The notes under the pieces were generated by a model. The model made no database searches, was not told where the DNA came from, and worked only from the letters and a program-made list of their open reading frames with translations. From positions 1 through 54,007 of the forward strand of contig JASJQH010000013.1 in assembly GCA_040143965.1 (NCBI GenBank): a DNA stretch of 54,007 nucleotides. The letters run 5' to 3'. This document shows, in pieces, positions 26,900-38,106 of the stretch. The translations under genes were made by a program, and so were the position numbers. Position 1 is the first letter of the stretch, and the number at the start of each line of letters is the position of its first letter. Source of the stretch: Basidiobolus ranarum. Taxonomy: Eukaryota; Basidiobolomycota; Basidiobolomycetes; Basidiobolales.

Positions 26900-27274
26900 A
26901 TGCCCTTCCAAATAGTTTATAATGGCTTGAAAGCATGTCCTTTGAGCACAACACAAATGATTAAGTGGACTAAGATATTCGTGTGGACTGGAGCTATCGG
27001 AACTGGAGCTTACACTCTGGTGAACGCAGTGAGGGAAACCCCAGAGCACTTTTGTAATGTAGGCTCTTTTCTTTCCTTTCTGTTTGCTCTTTGCCCACTC
27101 ACATAATACTCATACATTTTTGTCAAATAGCGACTTCAATTGAAGACGCCAGAGAAGCTAAACGACAGTCGAGCTGAACGTAGGAAAGGGCGCGAGGTAT
27201 TGATGCGCGTTATCCATGATGACGATGAAATAAAGAAACCCATTTGGAGGGTCAGAGTGGCTAACCCTAAGTAG
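26900..27274 (+). CDS. Small single-TM protein, possibly mitochondrial (CBP4/UQCC3-like topology)
   Basis: Two exons. ATG at 26900: MPFQIVYNGLKACPLSTTQM, then a TM segment WTKIFVWTGAIGTGAYTLVN, and AVRETPEHFCN. The intron (gtaggctc...caaatag) joins RLQLKTPEKLNDSRAERRKG and continues DDDEIKKPIWRVRVANPK, 100 residues. The layout, one TM near the N-terminus followed by a charged helix with a TPEKL-like segment, recalls mitochondrial assembly factors such as CBP4/UQCC3, but sequence support is weak and the call is tentative. The frame is held by a phase-0 donor; an alternative GT four bases earlier would give a shorter tail. It is head-to-head with p115, about 345 bp apart. Confidence 0.6.
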
Positions 27275-27685
27275 TTCACCAGGAAAAATGAAACTAAGCC
27301 ACTCTTGTATATGAGAAAAATCTTTCTTTTCTCTGACACATTAACTACGAAAAGAATACGGTTAGGGTACCCATCAGTAACAATCCATCAGTAACAACCC
27401 ATCAGTAACAATCCCGTCGCCCTTTTTCGAGTACTAGCTAAAGAGAATATGTCAGAATTTGCTTTTGTTGTCAAATGTATCCATCATATTAGATACAAAG
27501 TCAAGGAATATTTGGATGTTCTTCAAAATAAAGAATTCTTATTAAGCTTTAGGGAGGGGTTTTTGATTTTCGAAATGTTCCAGTAATTAAGATCGAACAA
27601 TATCTTGAAAAAGGTTTACGAATCCTCGAGAAATACAAGAGTAGTGAATAAACATATTATAGAGAGACTGCGTGAGATAGCGTGG
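27275..27685. other. Intergenic with short tandem repeat
   Basis: Holds the 14-bp repeat at 27371-27412. No gene seen. Confidence 0.6.
27371..27412 (+). repeat. Tandem repeat, 3 x 14 bp
   Basis: Three copies of CCATCAGTAACAAT (one T/C change), just downstream of the small single-TM protein gene. Confidence 0.9.
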
Positions 27686-28465
27686 CTACTGATTGGTGTT
27701 AGATTTTGACCCCTCTAATCGAGTAAGGAAGTCATCACCCGAGGCCATTATACAAGCTGTTAGGTAGGTTAGTACTAAGCATTTTCAACGTGACCCGAGA
27801 CTAATGGAATGTACCTTTCTGTCCCCAAGCAGAGGTGAAGGGTCCTCGACTAGACCACGCCTTTTCGGCGTTCTTGTGAAGAATTGGCTTCTCTAATAAA
27901 ACCAAGTGATATAACAACAGTTAAAAAAGTCCATTTGGAAGATCACATGTAAGAAAGTACTGTACCATGTTCACTTAAGGATGAATTATGTAACTGATCA
28001 AAAACAGTAGACCAGCCTATATGAGAAAGGTTAGGCAACGAAATTAGAGGTGTTGACTTCCCAAATTACCTCTATTCAAATATGCCGACACTTCTTGAGC
28101 ATTAAACTCGTTAAGAGGAATGTGTTCAGAAATTTGTCTTGGATGAGGGAAGGCATTGGGTCCTGGAGCTGGAGCTGAGGGGGAATTATAAGAATTGGAA
28201 ATTCCACGACCTATAATAAGAATTCGATTGTGATTTAAAAAAGTAAGAATAACCTCGGTATTTAAGTTGGATAGTAAAGAAATCATATATACCAAAAGAA
28301 TTCTTGCGTTTTGGATCACGTCTCTCATGAGCTTTTTTATAACTATATCATGTTGAAATTCGAAGTACGAAAGTGAGTGATCTAATTTAATTCACACTAA
28401 GTCAATCTATCGTCGTTAACTATTCAATCTTACCTCCTTTCTTCTTCTCTTGCAGGTCCGGCCAT
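27686..28465 (-). CDS. Conserved-looking protein of unknown function, five or more exons
   Basis: Assembled from five exons joined in frame by canonical introns. Start MAGPAREEERSYKKAHERRD at ATG 28465 (intron gtaagattg... ending atatag), then PKRKNSFGRGISNSYNSPSA, FPHPRQISEHIPLNEFNAQE, VSAYLNR|GWSTVFDQLHNSSL, EKPILHKNAEKAWSSRGPFT, SAWGQKACIMASGDDFLTRL and the end EGSKSNTNQ. About 150 residues, no signal peptide, no TM. Basic N-terminal region and Trp-containing C-terminal motifs. The consistent phase across four introns, including a donor inside NR|G, makes it a real gene. I do not recognise the family. Confidence 0.65.
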
Positions 28466-29185
28466 TTTAGAAATTGGATATTTTCAAATATTTAGTGGAA
28501 TTAAAAGTGGAGCCACAAATAAGACAAGGCTGTAGGAAGTTTAAAGTAAATACAGAGAAGTAACGCTTCGTCACTTGCCAAATTGCATAAGCAGTTACCA
28601 AAGAAAAATTTGGATTGGTTCCGAAGATTATGTTCCCGAATGCAGCATTCAGTTATTGATGAATCAACATTGGAATTTTTAGATAAAATCGACTTTGATT
28701 GTTACTTGCGTTCAAGGCCAACCCAACGCTTCACCAATAAAGATTCTGGCTGATCCATCTAACCAGGAACATACTTTATACATTAGTGTAATGAATCAGT
28801 TATATATCAGCCATCAGTCTACGTATAATTCTCAAGCAGTTCTGCCGGATATGCCTGGTATATACTTGAAAATCTCTGTAAATATAGTCTTCGATATGTC
28901 TCAATCTTTGCTGACAAGTTCGGCGTTAAATCGAACATGATATCATATGCCTAGGCCTTCTTTTGATTCTAGCAAGCGTAACCTCAGATACGCTTTGGAT
29001 TAGTACTCCACCTTTCCCTTTAAACGTTTTGGTGAAACCTCTACTTAGAGTCACGTCAATAATCATTCTCTTAGATGTTACCTCAAATATCGATCTTGCT
29101 CTGGACCGTTGGTTCGTGTTAGTTGAGCTACATATAAATAGGTTTGCTCTCGACATGAGCAGAATATCTAAGCAGTATTTTACTT
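28466..29185. other. Intergenic upstream of the zinc-motif gene
   Basis: Overlapping open frames on both strands without ATG starts or recognisable motifs. Nothing supportable as a gene. Confidence 0.5.
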
Positions 29186-29458
29186 ATGTTCAACTTCAAC
29201 AAACTCATCACCCGTGGCCTCAGCCTCAAATCAAGGAGTCGTTCCCATGATCGTTGTAGCTATTGCCAAAAGCCTCATTCACTTATTCAATGCGAGATTG
29301 CCATAAGTGACCTTGAAAATATTCTCTGGGGAATCCCATTAACCCGCTACGAAGATCAATCACTTAGCCTGACCAGCGAAAAGGAGTTCGATATGGAGGT
29401 AGCGAAGTTCTCAGGAGTGGCGAAGAAACATTCAACCCAGTGGGTTCATGATTCGTAG
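29186..29458 (+). CDS. Small zinc-knuckle-like protein, copy A
   Basis: 90 residues from ATG at 29186. N-terminal basic segment (GLSLKSRSRSHDR), then RCSYCQKPHSLIQC, a C-x2-C-x3-H-x4-C motif. A helix AISDLENILWGI follows, then TSEKEFDMEVAKFSG. A second copy of the same protein lies 680 bp downstream (30135-30410). They share the Cys/His spacing, IQCE.AI..LE.IL and EKEF.M..A. The H-to-C distance matches CCHC knuckles, but the C-to-H distance is one residue shorter than C-x2-C-x4-H-x4-C. An AATAAA follows about 60 bp after the stop. No family recognised; nucleic-acid or protein binding are both possible. Confidence 0.6.
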   Translation: MFNFNKLITRGLSLKSRSRSHDRCSYCQKPHSLIQCEIAISDLENILWGIPLTRYEDQSLSLTSEKEFDMEVAKFSGVAKKHSTQWVHDS

Positions 29459-30134
29459 CAATACAAGGGTTATCCAACCAGTTCTTGCATATATTTTGTC
29501 AATTGTAAATAGCGTTAAATAAACATTCTCATCCCAGTCAACATATATACTGCATCTCAACCTGTAAGTAGTACCAATGGATTGTAGTTACTATAAGATG
29601 ATCTTTTCTAGTTTTTGCACCAGGCAGGTAATAAAATAAGGGGAAATGGGTGACTCTACCTAATAGGTGACTCTAGAACCAAGCACAACATAGAAAGCTC
29701 ATATTTAGGGCCAACGGCCAAACTGCCACTGCTTTTTAAATTGAAGGTAGTTGTTGGCAATTGAGGCCATCTATTAGTTGATTTATTGGATAATGATAAA
29801 TTTCTCGTATCTGAGAGTAACATCGCTCCCTAAACTTTGGAGGATGATCTTAGTTCACCTTTTCGTCCATAATAGGAGTGTTTATGCTTGGTTGAGACAC
29901 GGCGCTATGGATAGCCAAGAGTTATCTAAATGTTTCATGATTTCCGAAGTTCCCACACTACGTTACCTACAGAACATCTCGACCGAGGAGGCGAATATCG
30001 TTATTGAAGCCATGCAGTCACAAATGGCGGTAAATGATATTTCTAAATGCGGGTTAGAAGGAATTGTATAAAATCATCCCCTCTCGCTTAGAAGCAGCTA
30101 TTACTTCTCCAGTTCAAACAAAGACCAAGATACG
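29459..30134. other. Spacer between the paralogous pair
   Basis: Contains a short protein-like frame from ATG 29907 to 30071 (54 codons: MDSQELSKCFMISEVPTLRY and so on) that may be an upstream exon of copy B or an unrelated remnant. No matching sequence precedes copy A. Confidence 0.4.
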
Positions 30135-30410
30135 ATGCACAAACTCAGTTCTCTTTTCTCCCGCAAATACTCTAAACAAAGATGCGATCATTGCCAAGGC
30201 TCTCACAAATCTATTCAATGCGAAAGCGCCATCAAAGAGCTGGAGGATATACTACTGCAACTAGATTCGCACAGCTTGAGCAGTCAATCCGTCGTGCTAA
30301 GCAAAGAAAAAGAATTTGAGATGGATATGGCACAGATTGCTGCTTCTACGCATAAACAATGGTATCAACGCTTCGTAAATCAAGATTTCTCCGCTTCGTC
30401 ACTAGCTTAA
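30135..30410 (+). CDS. Small zinc-knuckle-like protein, copy B
   Basis: 91 residues from ATG at 30135: MHKLSSLFSRKYSKQ, then RCDHCQGSHKSIQC with the same C-x2-C-x3-H-x4-C spacing as copy A. ESAIKELEDILLQL follows, then SKEKEFEMDMAQIAA and a C-terminus ending SASSLA. The pair is clearly homologous yet much diverged, while the Cys/His positions and the helix after them are kept, which suggests selection on a folded zinc site. Same strand, about 950 bp start to start. AATAAA follows near 30457. Confidence 0.6.
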   Translation: MHKLSSLFSRKYSKQRCDHCQGSHKSIQCESAIKELEDILLQLDSHSLSSQSVVLSKEKEFEMDMAQIAASTHKQWYQRFVNQDFSASSLA

Positions 30411-30523
30411 TTGGCCATCGATTTTATTACTGTATATAGGCCCATTCTTTTTTGTGAATAAATTTTCTCTATCCAATCAAATATCTGTTCCATTGTTTCG
30501 CTGCACACATATAACAAGTAGTC

Positions 30524-30579
30524 AAGTGTATTGTTGGTGAAGTGTATTGTTGGTGGAAGAGTGAAGTGTATTGTTGGTC
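30524..30579 (+). repeat. Tandem repeat, 3 x 16 bp
   Basis: AAGTGTATTGTTGGTG, two adjacent copies and a third after an 8-bp spacer. Lies just after the 3' end of copy B. Confidence 0.9.
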
Positions 30580-31516
30580 GAATCAACCCGAGATTCAAAC
30601 TACGACAATTCTAGGCCTCAGATGGACATCACTGGGAAAATCTATGGCTTTGCTTATTCTATCTTGCATCTAGCCAACTCCTTGACATCTAGTAGCTGTA
30701 CCACCTAATGTTAGTCATAGATCTGGTTAAATTTAGAAGCTCTGATGAAACCGGCAAACGATAGACATGTCAAACTGATAAATGACGTCAAGCGGAGGTT
30801 TTTGATTGATCCGAAAATGGCCCGACATCCAAATTCAACAACTCTGGTTTAGCTGTACCTGCTAGCTGCTACAAAGGCTGACCTTCAATGCACCAAACCA
30901 AGTTCGAGGCCTTGCTTGGTATCACAATTAATGAAGATGAGATGTTATCAAGTTACATACAAGCTCTACATGATACAACAATCATAATAATAGTATGATA
31001 CAATACTCCATTCCTGTATACTCATCCACTCTAGCCTCCATCTATCCACATTGGTATGGCCCTCCACATGTTGGTGTTCCCAGTGGGTTCCGAGAAACAA
31101 ATCCGTGGATGACTTATTTCAAATCATGCTACATGCCATGCTAAACCATATGGCTTTTCCGCGTGGATTACCCTTACGGCCTCGATTGAAATAACCGAAT
31201 ATGCGTAACCCTATGAGTAACCATCTCATCCTATTACCAAGGCCTATTACCAAGGCTTTTGAATTCCACTTAGAGAAAGATTAAATGAAACCATCTTATC
31301 CGTGCTATGACTTTGTTCAACACGGATTTACCAAGCTTCAACTAATAATCAAGACATTGACGATAGGTCTAGGCTCCAATTCTAATTCAGCTACGGATTT
31401 CAGTTGCGGATAAATGATTTGTCGGGGAAATGAGTGAATATCGTTACCTAATATGTTATGCCGCAACAACCTTTCTTACAACCCTAACCTTTTTGCATGT
31501 CACCTTGACCCATTCC

Positions 31517-31570
31517 TAACTCTAATCCCGAGTTGTAACCCTAATCCCGAGTTGTAACCCTAATCCCGAG
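31517..31570 (+). repeat. 19-bp minisatellite with telomere-like cores
   Basis: Nearly three copies of TAACCCTAATCCCGAGTTG (the first has CTC for CCC), followed by a TATATATATA run. Each full unit holds TAACCCTAA, the complement of the common telomere repeat TTAGGG. Confidence 0.9.
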
Positions 31571-32937
31571 TATATATATATACATAACCCTCGATAGTAG
31601 TGCAAGTTATACATATATTGGATTATAGCGATACTAATCAATCATGTGTTTGTACTCCGGTCATTAGTGTAGAACTATGCAATAATTCAGGTTCTGGTGC
31701 CATAGATATGTAAGATCTTGACTAATGGTAATTCCTGATACTTTGGAACAACCTAGCTGGGCCTTTAACTCTGGAAATCTAAGATGGTGGGCGATATCTC
31801 AAAGGCAGTGGAAGATTCATGATATCGGGATTATATCTGATCATAGCTTCACAGATACACAGGTACACAGCTTGTGGCATCAAGTAGAGAAATACTAGTA
31901 TTGCTGTTGCTACTTCGATCTTTGAAATCCGGCTATTTCAATTGCAAGGTGTCGAAAGAAATGCAAATAATTTGACCCAATTGTTCAAGTGTTTGAGCAA
32001 GTACAATACTTTGCAGCCAATTGATTAACATTTAAAGAAACGCTATAGTTTTCGCTCAATTGAATTTGTGATTGAAGAAAAACTGTAATTTATAATCCAT
32101 TATTTGCGATGCAAGTATGTGTACCTCATAGTAAGTCTTAATTGGTAGAGAAGTGTAAGATGTTCAGGAATCTAAGATAAACGTTTGGGGAACGAAAATG
32201 ATTTCCCCACTTTGATTACCCATTAAACTGTATATGGTTAATTTGAATAAACTAATATTTTACAAATCTAGCGTAGGAGTCCTTTACTTGCTCTTATCTG
32301 CTCTGTAATTTCTTCAAGTGTCGTGAGACCTTTTGTGTTCTATAACTTTCACCAGTTGCAGTTGGTGAATTATTTCGGTGAGCATAATACTATGGAGTTA
32401 GTACTCTGACCTGTTACATTTGAAATCTTCCTTCCGTGATACAAATTAATCCACCGGGAGTCTCTCAAAGGGTACTTGTAGCTTGTAGGTCAACACAAGC
32501 TAGAGATAACTAACCTTTTGGATAATATTGCATATGATTGCTATACCGCAATATCTATAGAGATTCATCGAAGCAAGTATAGAACAATACGCTGGATCCA
32601 TTTGGATGTTTGAATAGCATGTTCAGGTTGAGCTGGCTTGTTGAATACTTGGGCAATTTTAGTCTGAGTGATTTGGCCGCTCCTTGTGATGCTATATATA
32701 TTAGCATTCCACACTAGCAGTGAGTCAGTTTTGAGTTCGCATTTTTTTAAATATTTTTTTTTGCCAATAACTATCTTTTAGCTCTCTCTATTGTATAGGT
32801 GGATATGTATGATGTTTGAACATAGTTAGGCCCATATCAAAGTGCTGAATTATTAAGTTGACAAGTCTTAGTTAAAGTATTTGGGAGCCTGTTGGAAGTG
32901 GTTTGGAGAATTAGAGGAATTGGTGGTTTTCACTTGT

Positions 32938-33448
32938 TGATTTATTGAGTAGAAAGTTGACATTTATAATTTTGTCAAGATGTAAACAAACTAACATGTA
33001 GAATGTGTTAAGGAAGGTCCCAGGAACATGTGTGCAAAGTTTGGGGCTTCTTTGAAAAATCTATATATCTGAGAACTTCTAAGTAAATTCTTTATGAGAA
33101 TAATGGGTAATATCTTGGTGAAATATAAGATAACTAAGTACTAAGCTATATGTGACTATATAGGTGCTTAAGCAATGCTAATTTCAACAATTTATTGGGT
33201 AGAAAGTTAAAATGGATAGTTTTACCCAGGAGTTAGTGAACAAACATGTAGAATATGCTAAGAAAGGTCCCAGAAACATGTGTGCAAAGTTGGGGGCCTC
33301 TAGGACAAGTTTGAAGAATCTATAAATGTGAGAATTTCAAAGCAAACTCTAATGGAGAATAGTAGATGATACCTTAGTATATATGCAATAACTATATGCC
33401 AAGATATATATGACTATATAGATGTTTAGCTTAGGTTAATTTTGAAAC
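32938..33448 (+). repeat. Noncoding tandem duplication, two ~250-bp units
   Basis: Unit 1 is about 32938-33187 and unit 2 about 33188-33448, direct repeats offset by 250 bp. Shared blocks in the same order: TTTATTG(A/G)GTAGAAAGTT, AACATGTAGAAT, AAGGTCCCAG(G/A)AACATG, TGTGCAAAGTT, AAAATCTATA/AGAATCTATA and TGACTATATAG. Units differ by substitutions and small indels, so the duplication is not recent. No conserved open frame runs through both units. Confidence 0.85.
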
Positions 33449-34739
33449 CAATCAATAAAGAAACCAATGGAAATCCTATATTTTTATTATATATATATTA
33501 TTATCCTAACACTTATAATACAACTTGGCATAAAATTGGATATTTTAACAATTAGCATATAGTGATATAAAATGCAATATTTGGTGAAAATGTTGATGAG
33601 CCAACATCTGAGAATGATAATGATACAGCTAAATACTCTCAAGTATTGCCATTTGCAATATGTAAGTTCCAATGGTGAGGTATAATGTTGACAGTCCCAA
33701 CTAATTCAGCCTGTGTAGCTAGTATGAGGAAAGTGAATGATACTTGTCAGAAAGCAGGGAGTGTTTCAAATTGTACCCACTTCTTAATGTTGCCCAAGAT
33801 GATGTAAATACAGAGAATGTTCTTAGTAGGAATTTAAGATATAGTAGTTGGGAACTCTAAGATATATGCTTAGAAGGAAAGATTCAACTTCACTCAAGCA
33901 ATATTCCCTGTCAAAGAGTGCTCGCAAACCCATAGATGTCCTCTCTTAAAGCAATGCCTTATCTTCTGATGACTAACTAACAATGTATCCTAACTGGGTA
34001 ATGTATTTGTTTGTGTATTTGATATTAAATCGATTGAATGAATATATATATTCCATACTCTTAAAGCAGCTTTGGAACACATGTATATTGAATGAGATGT
34101 GTGCCAAGAGAGTCTATCTATGCAAAGGGATGGTAACCAACTCGTATTAACCTCTTTTACATGTACTTCACATATCTGGTGAGAGTAGGTATTTTACAAG
34201 CTCCTTCCAAGATTGGCTCGATCATTATAGCCTAACCATAACCATAACTTAGTCATATCCTAACTCATTGTATGTCAGATGACGATTCATTGAAGTCACA
34301 TGCGGTGTTTCTCACAATCACACCGGCTCATATTATGCTGATAAAGGGAGGCGAGGGGGTGACGATTCTGGGACTGATAATTCATTAGTGTGCATGTTAT
34401 TGGTGCATCTTATTGGTTTATATTTGTATGTCCAAGCTATCTTCAATCAATTCTAAGATCAACTTGTCAGGAAAGGATGCCAAATGACCTGCGTATGTTT
34501 TCAGCTGACCTGGTGGATACTGTTCATTCACTTGACTTCCCCAGACTCTAGGATTGCCCCTTATTTTTTGTTTGTTCCCTTTTTGTCGTTGAGCCCCTCC
34601 TTCTCAGTTCTCCTTTTGTCTGTTTGTTCTGTCCCACAACCTCTTGCATAGCTCTGTTAGTTCCTCGTCCGTTAAATCTGTCCCCTTTGTTAAAGAAAAA
34701 ACTCCACTTGAAGTTATCGGTTCTTGTTTGAAATTTCTG

Positions 34740-36383
34740 ATGTCCTCTCTTGTGACTTCTTTGAATGGTGGTAGAGGCCTCGGTACGTTTTTGTATCTAC
34801 TATCTAGCCAAATTTACTTAATTTAGAAAGTATTTGAACAATAAAAGGAAGTCACTTACTTATATTACTTTGGAAATAGAGGCCGACCCTCATAAAATAG
34901 TTAAAGTGGCTGTACAGGATGGTAGATCTGGAGAGCAGCGTGAGCTTATCTATACGAACTACAAAGCTGTAGGAAACGGTTCTTTTGGCGTGGTTTATAA
35001 GGCAAAGCTTGCTGATACTGGGGAAGACATTGCTATTAAAAAAGTTCTACAAGACAAACGGTTCAAGGTAGCTCTTCAACACTTTCCCATTGTATAACCG
35101 CTTTTATTCTTTACTTTACTGAACCATTCCTTCTTAGAACCGTGAACTTCAGATAATGAGAATGCTTATTCACCCCAACATTGTGTCTTTGAAGGCATTT
35201 TTTTACTCAAACGGCGACAAGGTAAGCAAACTATTTGTTTGGTTTAGTCACCTAATTCCTACGTCTAATGACCGTAATATTGATAGAAGGATGAGGTTTT
35301 TTTGAACCTTGTATTGGAGTACGTTCCCGAAACTGTCTATCGAGTAAATCGACAATACACCAACTTAAAGCAATCTGTACCGATACTACATGTGAAACTT
35401 TACATGTACCAACTATTTCGCTCTCTAGCCTATATCCACTCTCTAGGAATATGCCATCGTGATATAAAGCCTCAGAATCTTCTTGTCAATCCTTCAGCTG
35501 GTATATTAAAGCTATGTGATTTTGGAAGGCAAGTGTAATTCATTATCTTATTAGCGTTATTCGGAAATACCTAAGTTTTTTATCAGTGCTAAAAAACTCG
35601 TTGCTGGGGAACCAAATGTCGCCTATATTTGCTCTCGTTATTATCGTGCACCTGAATTGATATTTGGTGCTACTGACTATACCACTAGCATTGGTAAGCC
35701 AGGTTTGATAATATGTCAATTTCCAACCGTACTGATTTCCATTTGAAAGATATCTGGTCTAGCGGTTGTGTGATGGCTGAACTGTTATTAGGTCAGCCAT
35801 TATTTCCAGGAGAGAGCGGAATTGACCAACTTGTTGAGATTATCAAAGTACTAGGGACACCTTCCCGCGAGCAAATTCAAACCATGAATCCCAATTATAT
35901 GGAGCATCGTTTTCCACAAATCAAGCCTCACCCTTTCACAAGAGTAAATAGGATTACTAGATGATATGGGCATATGCCTTTATACTCACCTGCTTCAATT
36001 GATAGGTTTTTCGTTCTCAAAATCCACCACCGGAAGCACTTGACCTTATATCCCGTGTTCTTGACTATACTCCTAGCAAACGTTTAACGGCACTAGAAGC
36101 TATGGCACATCCATTCTTTGATGAGTTACGCCAACCAGAAACCAAATTATCTCAGGAACGAAATCTACCACCACTGTTTAATTTCAATGAAGATGGTAAT
36201 TACCCAAAGAATTCACAACATTTTTCTTTTCTAAAATGTACCTTGATTTCCTTAGAGCTAGCCCAGAGACCTGATCTAAATGGAAACTTAATTCCACCGC
36301 ATGCAATGTCACAACTTCGTGGATCTGGGATTGACTTGGACTCATATATAACGACCCCTCCAACAGACACTATGCTTGAATAG
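34740..36383 (+). CDS. GSK3: GSK3 / shaggy-type serine-threonine protein kinase
   Basis: Glycogen synthase kinase 3 ortholog (shaggy, Rim11/Mck1, Skp1 family), a regulator of growth, differentiation and stress. Exon from about 34830 has [20 protein letters not shown], the loop [12 protein letters not shown] and ATP-site Lys in [13 protein letters not shown]. Next exons: [73 protein letters not shown] with the activation-loop Tyr, [35 protein letters not shown] and [18 protein letters not shown]. The intron splitting the DFGS codon is GC-AG (AG|gcaagt at about 35530). The N-terminus is unresolved: ATG at 34740 ([11 protein letters not shown]) fits only with a weak donor. All catalytic motifs are present. 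Confidence 0.93.
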
Positions 36384-36810
36384 AATGAATCTTCAACTGT
36401 AATTAAGTGACTTCCCCTTCCAATTCCCTTTAGATTCTTATCTCAAGAATAATGGTTTAAATCAAGCTCGAAACCACCTCACTCACTAGTTAGCGTAAGT
36501 GAATTCTCTGTCTAGTTCACTTAACCACCATTTTATTACTTCTTGGCTTAACTTATATCTTCCCTTCCCTTCCCTGTTTGGTTATTTCAAGCCAATATCC
36601 ACCATAATTTGATGTATCTATATGTACCGGTGTTTATAGATCCACTCTACATCCACTTCTTTGAATATGTAAGCATAAGAGAGCATGTGTGAGAGATTCC
36701 AAGGAATTTATTAAAAACCAACTCCCCATCCAGGAAGAATTTTTACGTAAAGAAAGGGAAGTGAATAGAATAGAATGGTCTGGTCTGGTCTGGTCTGGAA
36801 AGGAATGAAT
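36384..36810. other. Convergent intergenic region
   Basis: 3' ends of GSK3 and OST3/6 with a pentanucleotide repeat at 36776-36798. No gene. Confidence 0.6.
36776..36798 (+). repeat. TGGTC microsatellite
   Basis: Four full TGGTC units plus TGG, just beyond the OST3/6 stop codon. Confidence 0.95.
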
Positions 36811-38106
36811 TTAGAATAAAAGTCTGTAAGGATAACCAGCACTTTTAATTCTGAACACATAAATCACCGCACTATATGAGACCAAAAGGATTCCCGCGAA
36901 AATGAGCACTGCAAATCTCTGTTTAAATTCCGACATTTTGGGTACATGAATACCCAAGAAGACAATACAGAAAGCGCAAGATGCATCTAGAATTCTCCTA
37001 GTTAGTAATATATTCTACATTTGAATAATGGGTGTATATTCACTTACAAAGAACTGTAATAATTTGACTTTCGACTCCAATTTGTTGCATTTGTCCTGGT
37101 ACAAAATATTGCGTTTCTCCTTTAGGTCCTGGGACTACATATGGTGGTCCACGAATTTGATTCCACATATGTCCTGAAGTCATCATAAGAATGATCACCT
37201 ATAGTACTAAAGTTTAAGTTTTACTTCGATAATTGTTACCAAAATTTCCCTTATTTACCAGACTGATCGAGGACCACATACGGTTACTAGCAATGATAGC
37301 ACTGAATCTAGTGAAGACGAAGTAAGAGAATAAAATCACCACCAAACCAGCGAGTAATTTCAATCCGTTTCCAGCCCAATCGAAGGGATAATTGATAGGA
37401 ACCTAAGAAGAGAATACCCAAATTCAATGAATTATTCCTTATTGACAATTCTAAAGTAACCATTATACCTCAGTTTCGAGTTGTTGTGATAAGAACTCTG
37501 CTAAAGGTTCAGCTTGAAGACCCCTGAAAATTTCACAACTTGGTGAGAGCTTGCAAAGAGTGAAATAATAAAATCTCTATTTTACTTGGAATTAACTTCA
37601 TAAACAATGAAGTCCTTGGTTTGAGCATGGGGTCCTTCCGTTGGAGGATAATATAGGATATACGGGGCACTTTGAATTCCAAGCTTCATGAAAACCTCTC
37701 TACCATCATCAACTTCCAATTGACCGAAATACAACTGGCTTGGTTCTTTGGTAGTAAGCCAGCTCTTGGATAAAAGTTTATAATTGGGTTCAAAAATACT
37801 GTAAATAAACGTAACGGTTAGTGGTTCTTCAATCTATAAACCATATTAACAAGACGAAAACGCGTTTTTAACTACTTACCCACAAGCTCCACATGAAAAG
37901 GCTGGATTGAGTGCGGTTAATACAACGATCGCCGCATAATTACGTGGTTTCGAAGTTAAAAGTTCGAAAGAGGCAGTGTTTAGTTTGATGACCCCGTTCG
38001 AGTCAGCTGGTAGATTTTCAAGGCTTTGAATTTTTTCGGGACTAGCTGAGCATATAGCTAATAGTCCGAGACATAATAATAAATATGACACTATCTTTGC
38101 CCTCAT
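36811..38106 (-). CDS. OST3: Oligosaccharyltransferase OST3/OST6 subunit (TUSC3/MAGT1 family)
   Basis: Thioredoxin-like subunit of the ER oligosaccharyltransferase, which holds substrate cysteines to improve N-glycosylation. Start MRAKIVSYLLLCLGLLAICS (ATG 38106), preferred to an ATG 14 codons upstream because it puts the signal peptide first. Lumenal thioredoxin fold: VIKLNTASFELLTSKPRNYA, AIVVLTALNPAFSCGACG with the CxxC motif CGAC, then PNYKLLSKSW, LYFGQLEVDDGREVFMKLGI, QSAPYILYYPPTEGP. Several short introns. Then the four-TM domain: VPINYPFDWAGNGLKLLAGL, VVILFSYFVFTRFSAI, VILMMTSGHMWNQIRGPPYV, CILRASCAFCIVFLGI, and FAVLIFAGILLVSYSAVIYV. It ends SAGYPYRLLF. Orthology to OST3 versus OST6 cannot be told apart. 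Confidence 0.94.

Larger units (their letters stand above)
30411..34739. other. 4.3-kb gene-poor region with repeats
   Basis: No supported gene. Holds a 16-bp tandem repeat (30524-30579), a CCCTAA-containing minisatellite (31517-31570) and a 250-bp tandem duplication (about 32938-33448). A pyrimidine-rich stretch at 34555-34640 precedes the GSK3 gene and is probably part of its promoter or 5' UTR. Confidence 0.6.

Noticed and set aside
28695-29156. Frames on both strands upstream of zinc-motif copy A
   Set aside because: The plus frame starts at TTG, neither strand has a recognisable motif, and they overlap each other.
29186-30410. Retroelement gag origin for the zinc-knuckle-like pair
   Set aside because: Spacing C-x2-C-x3-H-x4-C differs from the usual knuckle, no polymerase, protease or terminal repeats nearby, and each copy is a short separate frame.
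31500-31600. Telomere at this position
   Set aside because: Only three units with a non-telomeric 19-bp period; core genes lie on both sides.
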